A stretch of 64,000 nucleotides of DNA from Macrobrachium rosenbergii (taxonomy: Eukaryota; Arthropoda; Malacostraca; Decapoda; Palaemonidae). The stretch covers positions 51,001,087 through 51,065,086 of the forward strand of contig NC_089763.1 in the NCBI RefSeq assembly GCF_040412425.1. The letters run 5' to 3'. Below the pieces are notes generated by a model. That model had not been told where the DNA came from and searched no databases. It saw only the letters and a list, made by a program, of their open reading frames with translations. Positions 11,592-22,560 of the stretch are shown in pieces; position 1 is the first letter of the stretch, and each line of letters opens with the position of its first letter. The position numbers and the translations under genes were made by a program.

Positions 11592-12933
11592 TCATTTCAT
11601 AAGCCTATAAGTGCAGCCTTCTAAGTCAGCAGTGTCTTGTTCAGCTTTGCTACAAAGTGCAGCATCCCCTTTAGTGACAATTATGCATGATGTATCATCT
11701 GCTTGAGATGAAATGGTTGTATCTGCCAAATATGCAAATAGTTCAGTTTTGTTGTGGTCATTCCTGATGAAGCTGGCCCAGTTGCCAGGAGTTTTCTCTG
11801 TGCTAATTACTCTCCGGCGAACTCCTGTGCCTCTTTTTCGTCTTGTTTGTGCTTTCATACTGTCTGTCCTATACACATCAAATACAATGTGTGTTTGCTT
11901 GTACTTCTGTATGTGCCTCTGAATCTTGGATAGGACTTCTTTAGCATAAGACTCAAATGTAGACTCCTTGATTGGTCTCAGAGCATTTATAAGAGCTGCA
12001 CCATCCATTATGATAACATCAGAGATAGGCTCTTTGTCAGGGATGTCTGATGCATGCTGCTCTAGTAGAGGCAGCAGCTGTGAGTTGGTGCCCTGGTGCA
12101 TCTGTTCATTCTGTGCCAGTGATGGTGGGCAATTTTGATTTTCATGTTGAAAGAATTCATTTAAATCACACTGTCTGTTCTGGCATGATATGAAGAGGCG
12201 TGAGAATAGATTACAATCATCCTTTATGGTTTGCAGTGACTGTTTGCCCTTGGATTCTGTAGTAGACATCTTGCGACTGAACAATAGAATTTTGTTCTTG
12301 TGTACTGGTTCATAGAATTTGCTGGGTGTCTTAAGCCTCGCAATAAAGTTTGCGAATTGTGTCTGTCCAAGGCCCTTTATAGATCTCAAGGATTCACTAA
12401 CTTTGCTGTCCATAATTTCATGACTGTCTAGCTCATCGTTGCAGCTTTTCATGTAAAGGCAATGTCATGGCCAATCGTAAATCTTTGATTGGTGCTGGTT
12501 GGTCACAAATAAAGCATATTCCTTGTTTCTCAGTCTTAGATTCTTCTGCATCTTCTTCATCTGCCTTCTGACTACTACGTGTGAATTTTGCAGAAGGGGC
12601 ATCATCTTCTTTTGTCTTACACAATGACTTCCTTTTCCTTTCTAGTTTTGTTTTTTTGAACTTTAGCATACATTATTCATGATATGTTGCTTTGTTATTT
12701 TCAAAGGTCTGCAGAATTCCATCACCTTCATCAAGCCTTTTGGGATGAAATGGTATAGGCATTGCATTTAACTTACAGAATCCAGGAATGTTTGTAGCAA
12801 GGGTAACATAGCCAGCACCAGATGCATCAACTAGTCTTTCACGTGTGTCCTCTTGGCACAAGCAACAAAGCTTCCAGTTAGTCGTACTATCTCCCTTCAG
12901 GAAAGACGTTGACTTCCAAGATTGTCCTGCCAT
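11592..12933 (-). pseudogene. Broken copy of an uncharacterised zinc-finger/DGAAL-motif protein family
   Basis: The minus strand encodes three consecutive pieces of one protein. The N-terminal piece (12933-12673) starts MAGQSWKSTSF and has the cysteine pair CCLCQEDTRERL and the block HPKRLDEGDGI. One in-frame TAA separates it from the next piece in the same frame (12669-12433), which has KQGICFICDQPAPIKDLR. A frameshift near 12440 leads into a 286-codon frame (12452-11592) with IIMDGAALINALRP, HIVFDVYRTDSMKAQTR, KTPGNWASFIRN and KTELFAYLADT. I recognise this combination as a family of unnamed, multicopy proteins in cnidarians, molluscs and crustaceans. Its C-terminal half, which usually carries an EADTR block and a HALTGCD block, is missing here. 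I do not know the function; two cysteine clusters suggest zinc binding. The copy is not functional. Confidence 0.7.
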
Positions 12934-13659
12934 TGCTTTTGTTCTATAGGCCGAGGGTTTATCCTTTCACCACCTATATAACATATATGCACTTTCAGAT
13001 ATGGGATACAACTAGGCTCAGATATGTCATAATCCTACCCCTAGCTCGATCATTCATCCAATGCTATTTAATTCCCGTGTGATCTGTACACCATCTAGAA
13101 GACTAAAGCCCCATCTTCCTTGGCTCGGCTCTCCCGCGCTGGCACATCCTGTCAATTCAGGTGCAGCTGTTTAACTTTGAAGCATTTGGGAAACTAATAA
13201 CAAATCTCTGCCAGTAGCTAGCACTGAACCCCATGCTGAGTGTCACAGCTATTGTGTCAACCAGCGTGCCCTGGTAGTACACTGACACTACACTATTACA
13301 CTTTTACATTAAGCTTATTACCCATTTTTTTCTAAATGAGGATGAAAATTAATTAACTGGGGATTAACTGATTTCTAATCTACAAAAAATGAACTGATCA
13401 GGCTGAAGTTACCCCAAATCCATGTATTACCTGACCTTTAGCCTCATATATGAGCTTAAGCACCCATTTTTGGCATTTTGGCGGACATTTTTTATATAGC
13501 GACAGCCATCTTAGATATTTCTATGCAGAGAAATGATGTATCTACATATATAAAGGCTTGTTTTTAATATTGTAATATAAACTGGGAGTGACTTAGGAAT
13601 TTGAATGCGATTAATCAATTAAATACCAATATTCAAATATCCACAGGACGCAATTTTGA

Positions 13660-13812
13660 AAACCTGTCGGCCATCTTGGAAAAAGGCAAAATTTTGTGTG
13701 GCCGGAGGTTGATAATGAGACCAAGGGACAAGAAGAATAGTTGAGCCAAGTTTCATGCTTGTATCACCATTTGCACTTTTCCCCTGTTTTTTTGTAGCTA
13801 CATGCTCCACTA
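13660..13812. repeat. Right terminal inverted repeat
   Basis: This is the reverse-complement partner of 11404-11555. It ends in GCTCCACTA, with GCCATCTTGGAAA on the inner side. Confidence 0.75.
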
Positions 13813-14609
13813 CTTGGATATTTTTATTGTTAAAGGTCCAATAAAGATATAAAGTACGGAAACTTATCTGCAAACAATTACATCAATAAACATATACCAA
13901 TTTTTTTTTCTCTAGTTGGTAAGCGGAACGGAAATCCCGTAAACAAAGTGTAATAAAAGGGGGACTGGGTACATACAGTTAGTATCATCCACAGTCAAAA
14001 CATAGACGTTAATATTATAAATATTACGAAGACATGAGCCACGGTCACGTATCGCTCTAGGCGCCCTTATTACGTTTACTTGATTTAAAAGATTTTCAGC
14101 TCGGCTGTGTTAGAATTTTTGTCTTATACTTATCTAGAAACTTATGAGTTCTCAAATCTTTTATTGAAAACATCATTATCTGTAAAGGTGCCTCCTACTC
14201 TCTGTTTTGTTGCAACACAGATTGCTAATCGAACATGTGTCGGTACCGAGTACATTATGGCAATTATTTTTATGCATACTTCTTTGCTTTACTTTGCTAC
14301 TTAAGTGTCTCATTCTTTCATTTATGTTGGTATAACTTACTATCTTCATTACATTACTAACGATTGATTGCAATTGTATGTTTTTCTTAAAAACGACTAA
14401 AAACAAATTTATCTAAATACTTAAATTTTTCTCCGTGTTTATATATCCCATTTAATCTTTGCTTTCTATTTAATCTTTACAGAGAACTGTCTTCATTTAT
14501 GCTGTACTACAGAGAAAAAGAATTTGTCAATTTTTAAAGCAATAAAATCGAGAACTAGGAACTTGAAAGTTAAGAAATATGTTCAATCTCCTTTGTTTTT
14601 AACTCATAA

Positions 14610-14614
<5 letters not shown>
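13813..14614. other. Gene-free A/T-rich stretch
   Basis: No gene or repeat family was recognised between the TIR element and the TC array. Confidence 0.4.

Positions 14615-14700
<86 letters not shown>
14615..14700. repeat. (TC)n microsatellite
   Basis: About 86 bases of TC with a single TTT interruption near 14688. Confidence 0.98.
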
Positions 14701-15104
14701 ATAGGCAAACAGGAAGGTTATCCGTAATATTAATACAATGACTTAACAACTTCCGAAGACACAACTACACAGTTATTTTAACTCGAAAATGTACTATATA
14801 CACTATAAAACGCACACACACCTGCGTCCTTATTAAAGAAAAAAATAAAAGGAGTACAGTCAGGCAAAGACTGTCCGCGCAGTATTTCAGCGAAGGCAAG
14901 CAAGCATAACACGTCATTGTCTCTGCTGCCACGCAGCAGTCTTCTTGCGATAGTGTACTCGTAAGCTGATTCTCCGGCGGTTCTGTGAAGGTAACGGCAC
15001 TTATAGATATTTTGCATTCGCTCAGTAATTCTGCATGCAACGTTATTCTATAAAAATATTGGAACAAAAATTTATTTCACGCAACAGGTGTCTGCTAATT
15101 TATA

Positions 15105-15123
15105 TAATATAATATATATATAT

Positions 15124-15199
<76 letters not shown>

Positions 15200-15270
15200 T
15201 ATGCATACACTGTACATACATACATACATACACACACGATGTATATATATATATATATATACATATATAT
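15105..15270. repeat. (AT)n array with internal (TACA)n
   Basis: A TA array of about 90 bases is followed by four or so TACA units and a second short TA array. Confidence 0.97.
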
Positions 15271-17984
15271 TTATAACAGAGGCAAGTCATTGGTCTTAAG
15301 CGAGACTTTGAGTGTCAGAAAGCCAAAGAACCCACTGACGAGACCAACCATCAGATAGTGGAAATGGGTGACGCAGGAAATCAAATAAGTGAAAAGATTT
15401 GGAAATATACCTGTTCAATCGACATGAAGGGATACGCAGTTTAGGCATTCGTTGCTTAATTGAAAGACGATAATATCCACAGCGAGGAGTTATTTGTCGC
15501 TCGTGCAATGTTTTCGAAAGTCTCACATGAAACTGATGTTTTGAATTCGGGTGTATGCTCTCTGATGGCTGAGGACTTTTTTTTTATTCAGACATATCCA
15601 GTTCCATTTCTAACGCCCCGACGCCCGAGAATCTTCAGTAATTTTCAGTGGGACCTACGTGATATCAATTTAAATCTCGTCAGTTTTATCTGAATTATCT
15701 TAAATTAAATGAAGCTTTATCACAGATTTTTTGTTGGAAACCAATACAATAGATATAAAAACAGGTCTCAAGATGTAAGGGTGCTCAATCATACAACCAG
15801 GTTGAGTATGACACTCATCTTACAATTATTAAAGCAAAACCCAAAACCTTTTAGTGTCTAAACTTCTATACAGGCTAGAGTCCAGTGATGTCCGCCCTCG
15901 TGCAATTTCAGTGTCTGGGTATGGTAACTTTTTCGATCTCTGTTATAAAAGTAATGTTAAAGTGAATTTTCTGGATGAAATTTTAAAGACATAACAGCTG
16001 CTAGCGCATCATCAATGTGGCGTTTACATAAAGGGTCTTGATCTAAGCTAGGCGCAATGGGTTTCCCATTTACATAAGATCGAGTTTTTCTATACATATA
16101 ACTTGCCACATACAATAAAACGAGTGTTCAAAATCTGACTTGTTGAAGCCGCGGTACGAATCATCATGATTAGTAATTGCTTAAAATGATGCTTGTAGTT
16201 CCTTGCATGTGCATGCTTGTCATCAATGACTCAACACCACAAATATGCAAATATGAGGCTACTTTTGACATGATTTTAGGAACTACAGAAATGTATTGTA
16301 GTAATGTATATCCTCTGGAGGTGAGTCGTTTCAAATGGGGCCTGAGAAATTTGGTAATATTAAATCCAGGTATATTGTAAGCAGCTAAAAATCTCTTTTG
16401 AGTGAAACATTTTCCTTATGATTTTTGACTGAATCATATAACATGTGAGAAACCAGAAGAAAAGAAATCCAGGTAAGTATTTTCAAGGATGATACTTCAC
16501 ACCACGGTTTTCAAACTAATGCTAATTTTGTCTTCATCTAAGGAAGATCTATGCCAGCAAATTTGGGAGGATTGTTGTAGGGCAAGTTTCATTTTTCTAT
16601 ATAAATTTTTCAAAATTATATGGTATTATTTTACAAGCCGTCCATAATCAATTACAATATTTTTGTGGTATTTTTTATTCAACGTTAATTTCACAAACTT
16701 TCTATATGATGTTTTTCAAAATGCAAGTTATCAGATTAAAGATATTTGTAGCTTATAAATGCCATATTTGTGCCATATTTTCCATGAAATATTTTTCAAG
16801 ATGAAGTCCTTTCGACATTAACAGCCAATGAGGAATGTCTTGGCAAATGTTTTTCGTTACCAGTTGTAGGATTCCTTTGTATTTGGTTTGGTACAGGACC
16901 CTTAAATTTGTCAGCTTGGATGGTTTCGAGCTCACGCGTCTTTAATGTCAATTTAGCCATGAAACTGTAAAGTTTATTCTATTGTTTGCAAAGATTTTCC
17001 GGTCAGATTATGACGATGATATTCATAAGAATAATAGCGAACGTTTTGTTTTACTACAGTACCATAACTAGAGTACCCCCAAGTTATTTCAAGTTACATT
17101 ATGGAGTTTAACAGTCCTAGTGAAACTTGAACCTGCTGATAGCTGAAATCAGCATCGAAATGTGATTTAACCAATTTTTTTTTTTTATCTGTTTCGGTCG
17201 AACATCAATTTTCGGCCGAAATTATTCGTCTACTCACACCCTTCCTCACACCTTATTAACATCTTTCAATTTCCATCCATAATCTTGCCAAATACTGGTA
17301 GTGGGAGAAGAAAAAGCGATGATGTGTAAACATTGCCGTGATTTTCATTGTATGCACTCTCAAGGAATTTTAGACTAGCAATGGAATTGCAATGAAAATA
17401 GTTTGTATTGGTCAGAAGTGTACCCCTTAATAAGGTAAACCAGATGATAGAATCAGTAATCGAACGATATGAAAAAGTTGAACAGGTAAGGGATAACCTG
17501 CACACATTAGGGAAAGGAAATGGTTTGTTGAATGGGACAAGAACAGCGAAGATGAAGACGATTTGACATACTCGTACCATCTTCAGCTAGGACAGAATTC
17601 TGTATCCCTATCCCTCAAGAGCAGTGGACAGAAAAAAACCTGTTATATTCGTGAAAACGAAAACTCTCCAGCTGAGCCGCGCACACAGAGAAGACACCGA
17701 GGGAAGATTTTGCTGAAAAGGAAATGCACTTTCCGGAAATAAGAAAATGAACTAACAAGAAGGCATAATCCAGAAATGTCGTCAGAGATCGGTCTCAAGA
17801 ATGTAATGGTGAGAAGAGAAAAAATTTCAAATCTAACCACGACAAAAAACAAGAATATGATGTGACCAGATGACTCGAAAGATGTAATGCGTATTGACAA
17901 TGCCTTTGTTATTCAAGATGATGACGAATTCGAACGAATAAACATTTATCCATGTACATAAATGAATCGGCTAATGAAAATGTA
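15271..17984. other. 2.7 kb without a recognisable gene
   Basis: Only short frames on both strands, none with a recognisable domain. No long repeat was seen. Confidence 0.4.
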
Positions 17985-18366
17985 AGTGAATGTGTAAAAG
18001 AAAACAGTATTTTAGAGAGAAAACACAAGTAAAAAATGAGCTGAAGTTTCTTCGGCGCAATCGAGTTTTCTGTGCAGCATATAATGCTGATGAGCCGCGG
18101 CCCATGAAACTTTAAACACGGCCCGGTGGTGGCTGTTCCTATAGCGATGCTAGACGCAAGATCATGGCTAACTTTAACCTTAAATAAAATCAAAACTACT
18201 GAGGCTACAGGGCTGCAGTTTGGTATAGTTGATGATTGGAGGGTGGATGATCACCATACCAATAAGCAGCCCTCTAGCCTCAGGAGTTTTTAAGATCTGA
18301 GGGCGGACAGAAAAAGTGCGGACGGACAGACAAAGACATCTCAATAGTTTTCTTTTACAGAAAACT
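17985..18366. repeat. Short interspersed repeat S, fuller copy
   Basis: The left part is the reverse complement of 1577-1745. The right part holds an internal inverted repeat: GAGGCTACAGGGCTGC near 18200 pairs with GCAGCCCTCTAGCCTC near 18267. It continues through GATCTGAGGGCGGACAG and ends at TTTTCTTTTACAGAAAACT, itself a small palindrome. I recognise the family as decapod-like from memory. Confidence 0.7.
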
Positions 18367-18779
18367 AAAAAGGTGAGAATTCTGAGGGACGCTAAACAGT
18401 GGTGGAGATTCATCTTGGGCAAAAGAATGCACAACCGTCAACTGTGGAAGTATAAGCGGCAGGGAAAAACTTCCCTGATGGAAAACAGTGAGATATCTTG
18501 CCGAACATATGGAAAATGTTCACGTGACATATGACAGGAGATATGATGATTGATAAGAGCCTGGATAAAAACGAAGATGAAATTGAGAAGCAGTTATGGA
18601 GTCTCATAACAAGGAAGAACAAACTGGACGCAAAAGTAGGAAAGTCTGAAGTCCATATGGTTAATCATGTCAACGTGATGATATTAAAGAATTAGGATAG
18701 TGTTGGTAAGAGGATAAGGAAAACTTAAAGGCTGATTGCGAAAGAAAATCATTGGGGTGACTAACATCAATGCCGAAAC

Positions 18780-20870
18780 CTTTTCTTAATCACTGGCTCT
18801 ATCGGTAGCCATCTTAAATTTATATGGACTCAGTCAACAAACAAATGGCTCTTATCTCATTTATGGGGTTTCACAAAAATAACGTACCGACATTGTAGGA
18901 ACACAATACTAAAAACGTCAAAGATGTAATGTATTAATCTAAGGATTTGGATACATTTGGATACTTTTTTTTAACACTTATACAACTTTAAAAGAAGAAA
19001 CTGCGATTTGTATTAGAAAGTGTCCCTATGTCAAGGTTTTAAACCAGGAAATGGACGTGGAAGTACAAGATATTCTAAGGTTAATGGTTCTAATGCTCCT
19101 TTGCTGAAAGTATTAGTGCCACCTGGAACAAATAAAAAAAAGAACGACAAGATTTCTTTGGAATTAAATTGTTATTTTACTTGAGAAACAGTGACATTAC
19201 TAGCTGGAGCCTTCAACTGCGCTTTTTCTCTAGAAGATACTAGTACAGAGAATGACAATTTACAGTTAAAGCCTTTAGGGACTTACTAAGAGAACACTGA
19301 AAGATATAACCAAAGATTACAACAAACTATATACATGGATATGCTTTTGCTCAGAATAATTATGAGTAAAGAGAGTAAAGACTGAAAAATATATTTTAAA
19401 GGGATTTTTGATCAAATATGTTCAAGGGAAACAGTACCTGTTGGCTTTCCTGATCACGAAATGGTTTTAGTAAAATTTAATATACTTAATACAAGAAACA
19501 TAAAAGTTGGTTGAGGGTTTTTGAGCCTTAATAACAAAAATTTTGAGTTTTAAAGCATCTAAGGAGAACTCCAATGTGGTTTGATGTTCTGATGTGGCTG
19601 CAAAAGGAAGTTTCACCAATTCGTTTTTAATAATGCAAAGGGTTCTTTATGAAAATATCACAGTAGTGTCACATGAAAAATATGGGCGAAATATACTCTG
19701 TGAAAAACTAAAGCAACTGTGTGGTGGATCTGACAGTGCAAAAATTAAAGAGTAATCAGATATGCTGAATGACACGCAATATGAGCCTTGTCAGGGACTT
19801 GAACTACAAGGAATCTGATTGTCCATTAGGAAGAGAGAGAAATATGAATTCAAATACATCCAGGATTAAAACTGATGATCGAAATTTCATACTGACAGCA
19901 TTATTTCCTTTTTCAACAGCCATTACACAGATTTATATGGTAATGTTAATGTTAACGAAATTCATCATGATAAATTACTTGAAATTTGTAAGAAGAAACT
20001 GGATAGATGATGTAAATGTGCTGTCGAGGCAAATATGGTAATCAGGTATGCTCTAAGTGAGGATCTAATTCATTCTCAGCATGCAGGCATCTCAACTCAT
20101 ACCTGAGAACTGGGATATGGAGACCCATATCTCTTCTTAGCATAGATTTAAGATATATATCAAGGTTTTAGCGAACCGTACGAAGTCAGCAATGAAAAAG
20201 GTTACCTCATCTTAGCAGTATTATGGTGTAAACGGGGAGCGCTTATTGACTGTAATAATATGGCAACGGATGTAATCCAATATTTATCTGAAACACATTC
20301 CAACTAGGCTTTTTAAACCTTGGCTGATCAAAGACTTTTGTCAGGATGAATACAAAATTCATATGCAGAATTATTATGTGTTACTTGGGAATTCCAGATC
20401 ACTTTATATGCTGGTTTAAAATTTCATGTAAATACAATCATAGCAGCTTATTCATCAAAGCCGTAACTATCAAATCCTCAAAGATAAAAAGACCGGTTGG
20501 ATAGGGTTGTCCTTTACCCATGTTTTTACTGTATATGTAACATTTCGAGAACTCTTGTATTTATTAGGTAAAAATAAGTCTTCATTACCAAACAAATACG
20601 TATGAAGCCTCAAGGGTTCGCAAATTGATTCAATAATTTTTATACCCACTGGTGAATCTCTGTAAATATGTAAAGAAGTAGAAATGTATGAAAAGGCTAT
20701 AGGATCAGAGCTTGACACCGATAAAACCAAAATTTTAGAAAAGGAAACTAGAGAAGCTAATCGGGTTGGCTTACTGAATGGGTAAAAGGGGACGAATAAA
20801 CAAAAAATGAGTAGACTATCCTCAAAAATGAGTAGACTATCCGCCAAGTTAGAGCAGAGAATGCGAACCC
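18780..20870 (+). pseudogene. Heavily decayed L1/Tx1-like non-LTR retroelement
   Basis: Scattered fragments keep the order of an endonuclease-RT ORF2. VAILNLYGLSQQTNGSYL near 18810 resembles an endonuclease start. VGFPDHEMVLVKFN near 19450 resembles the endonuclease end with SDH changed to PDH. GCPLPMFLLYM near 20500 resembles the RT block RQGCPLSP. YEKAIGSELDTDKTKILE near 20690 resembles the block after the catalytic site. Each is interrupted by many stops. The choice of L1/Tx1 rests on the GCPL and TKIL style blocks. Confidence 0.5.
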
Positions 20871-20934
20871 TATATCAGCAGTGATCGTTAACAATCTTTT
20901 ACTCTGTCAAAACGAGAAGCCCTTACCATAAACT

Positions 20935-21024
20935 CTCTTTTCATAAAACTTTCTGGGGCAGACTATACCAGTCGTCCTTTTGATTGGCTGGTATAGTCTG
21001 CCCCAGAGAGATTTATGAAAAGAA
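20935..21024. repeat. Snap-back inverted repeat (about 36-base arms, 16-base loop)
   Basis: The inner 20 bases at 20952-20971, starting TCTGGGGCAGACT, are a perfect reverse complement of 20988-21007. The outer arms with TTTTCATAAA match with a few differences. Confidence 0.9.
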
Positions 21025-21364
21025 AAGAATAAAGGAGAATTTGGAATTATTGTTGTATATCACAAAACTTTCTCAATTCTATATAAACTGTTTTGAAAGA
21101 CCCAACATTGGCTTCAGACATTGCTGTTTTTTATTGCAGGATAAGGACAATTTATATGATAAATACTATTGATGCAAAGGTCGCTTATACTTGTATGCCA
21201 TTTCTGTATTGACAGAAACATTCGGAAGTGTGTAGAGACGATTTAGCTCTCTTAAAAGGTAAAACTATCTATGATTGCGTATGCCCAAATACGCACCTTG
21301 TTGTACAGAGTAACAATTCACTGTGAGAATGCATTCGTGGGAATGTAAACAATAGCCTTATGTG

Positions 21365-21366
<2 letters not shown>

Positions 21367-21429
<63 letters not shown>
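21367..21429. repeat. (GA)n microsatellite
   Basis: About 62 bases of uninterrupted GA. Confidence 0.98.
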
Positions 21430-21432
<3 letters not shown>

Positions 21433-21567
21433 TGTACAGGTACAAGTATGAAACACTAGCGATATTGATAGCTGTGGCGAAGGAGGAAATTCAAAGCATA
21501 TTTTTTCGTTCATGTACTTTTATCAAAATGTTTTATGGGTTCAAAATGCTTGACAACTTGTGCAACT

Positions 21568-22122
21568 TAAACCAAAAATAAAAGTAGTCTATGTCCCGAA
21601 GGATGAAGATGACATTGTCGATAACACTATAAAGAAAAATCCATGGATAGGTAACCTCATTCCTGAAAATGACGACCTAAAAATTGTAAAGGAAATGAAA
21701 GCCAAAGATGACAAATATAAACACTATATCATCAAATGTACACCACAAATACGAAAGGCTATCTATGATAGGGGTGACAAATTGTGTACACTGTATAGCC
21801 GTTGCAAAGTGTACGACTGTTACATGCCCTATCAATGCTATACTGTAAATGTCAGAATTTGGTCATAGAACAACAAATTGTAGAAAATGACCAAGCTTGC
21901 CCTAGATGTGAAAATCACAAATCAAGTGAATGTGCTAGCAGCATCTTCAAGTGTAAAAATCGTGTAAAGAAAGGCCATAGTGATACTAAACATAAAACGT
22001 ACAATGGCAATAAGTGCACAGTATATAGTGAATATGTGTCAAAGGTGAAAAATAATACGGACCATACTTTGACTAATAATCTTCTATGCAATTTAACAAA
22101 CATACAGTCCGTAGGAAATAAA
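21568..22122 (+). mobile_element. Internal fragment of a retroelement gag (ORF1) with 15-bp target duplication
   Basis: This segment is almost identical to about 26708-27272, with only four or so small differences seen. It encodes part of an ORF1 protein, including WIGNLIPENDDLKIVKEMKA, and a CCHC zinc-knuckle region. It has no 5' start and no 3' UTR. ACAACTTGTGCAACT occurs at 21553-21567 and again at 22123-22137, directly bounding the inserted fragment. The fragment therefore looks like an insertion of an internal piece only. Confidence 0.85.
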
Positions 22123-22439
22123 ACAACTTGTGCAACTCTTCTTTTAAAGACTTTTAATACTTATTTTAACTTTAAAACAAGCGAGAGTAGCAATACTGCA
22201 TTAGTTTTAATTGCGTTATGTGTATGAAAAAGGGCTATGATACTGAACAAATTATAAGCTTTGAATTGAGCGATTTTAAAAATTTAGGCTATCAAGCCAA
22301 GTGTCGACCATATATTGCTTAAGACAGTGGGAAGAGGAAGTGGGAATTGATGGACAGCAAGAAAAGATCTAGAAAATAAAGGAGACGAAATACAAGAATC
22401 TAAAGGATGAAAAGGGAGAATCCCCCCACAACTGCACTA

Positions 22440-22560
22440 AAGAGTAAGAGAGTTTCGACAGCATGATTGCAGTAAGAGAGAGGGAATGGAGGTGGAGGTG
22501 CAGCTGCAAGCCGAAGGAAAGCTACAAATACCCTTCACTAAAGCCTGTATTGCATTACGT
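22440..22560 (+). repeat. Interspersed repeat C, partial copy
   Basis: GGAGGTGCAGCTGCAAG, then AAGCCTGTATTGCATTACGTG, resembles the reverse complement of 62375-62560. Similarity is moderate; I recognise the pattern as decapod-like from memory. Confidence 0.4.

Larger units (their letters stand above)
11404..13812 (-). mobile_element. TIR-bounded DNA element carrying a degenerate unnamed multicopy gene
   Basis: Roughly 150 bases at 11404-11555 reappear as an imperfect reverse complement at 13660-13812. From the outside in, the shared blocks are TAGTGGAGC, AAAGTGCAAATGGTG, ATACAAGCA, ATCAACCTCCGGCCAC and TTTCCAAGATGGC. The arms enclose a gene read towards the left arm. This is the structure of a cut-and-paste DNA transposon or a gene captured by one. 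No clear target-site duplication was found; CTT occurs next to both ends but is too short to count. No classical DDE transposase was recognised inside. Confidence 0.75.

Noticed and set aside
18088..18115. CTGATGAG followed by GAAAC in repeat S as a hammerhead core
   Set aside because: The bases between cannot form a proper stem II, and no cleavage-site stem was found.
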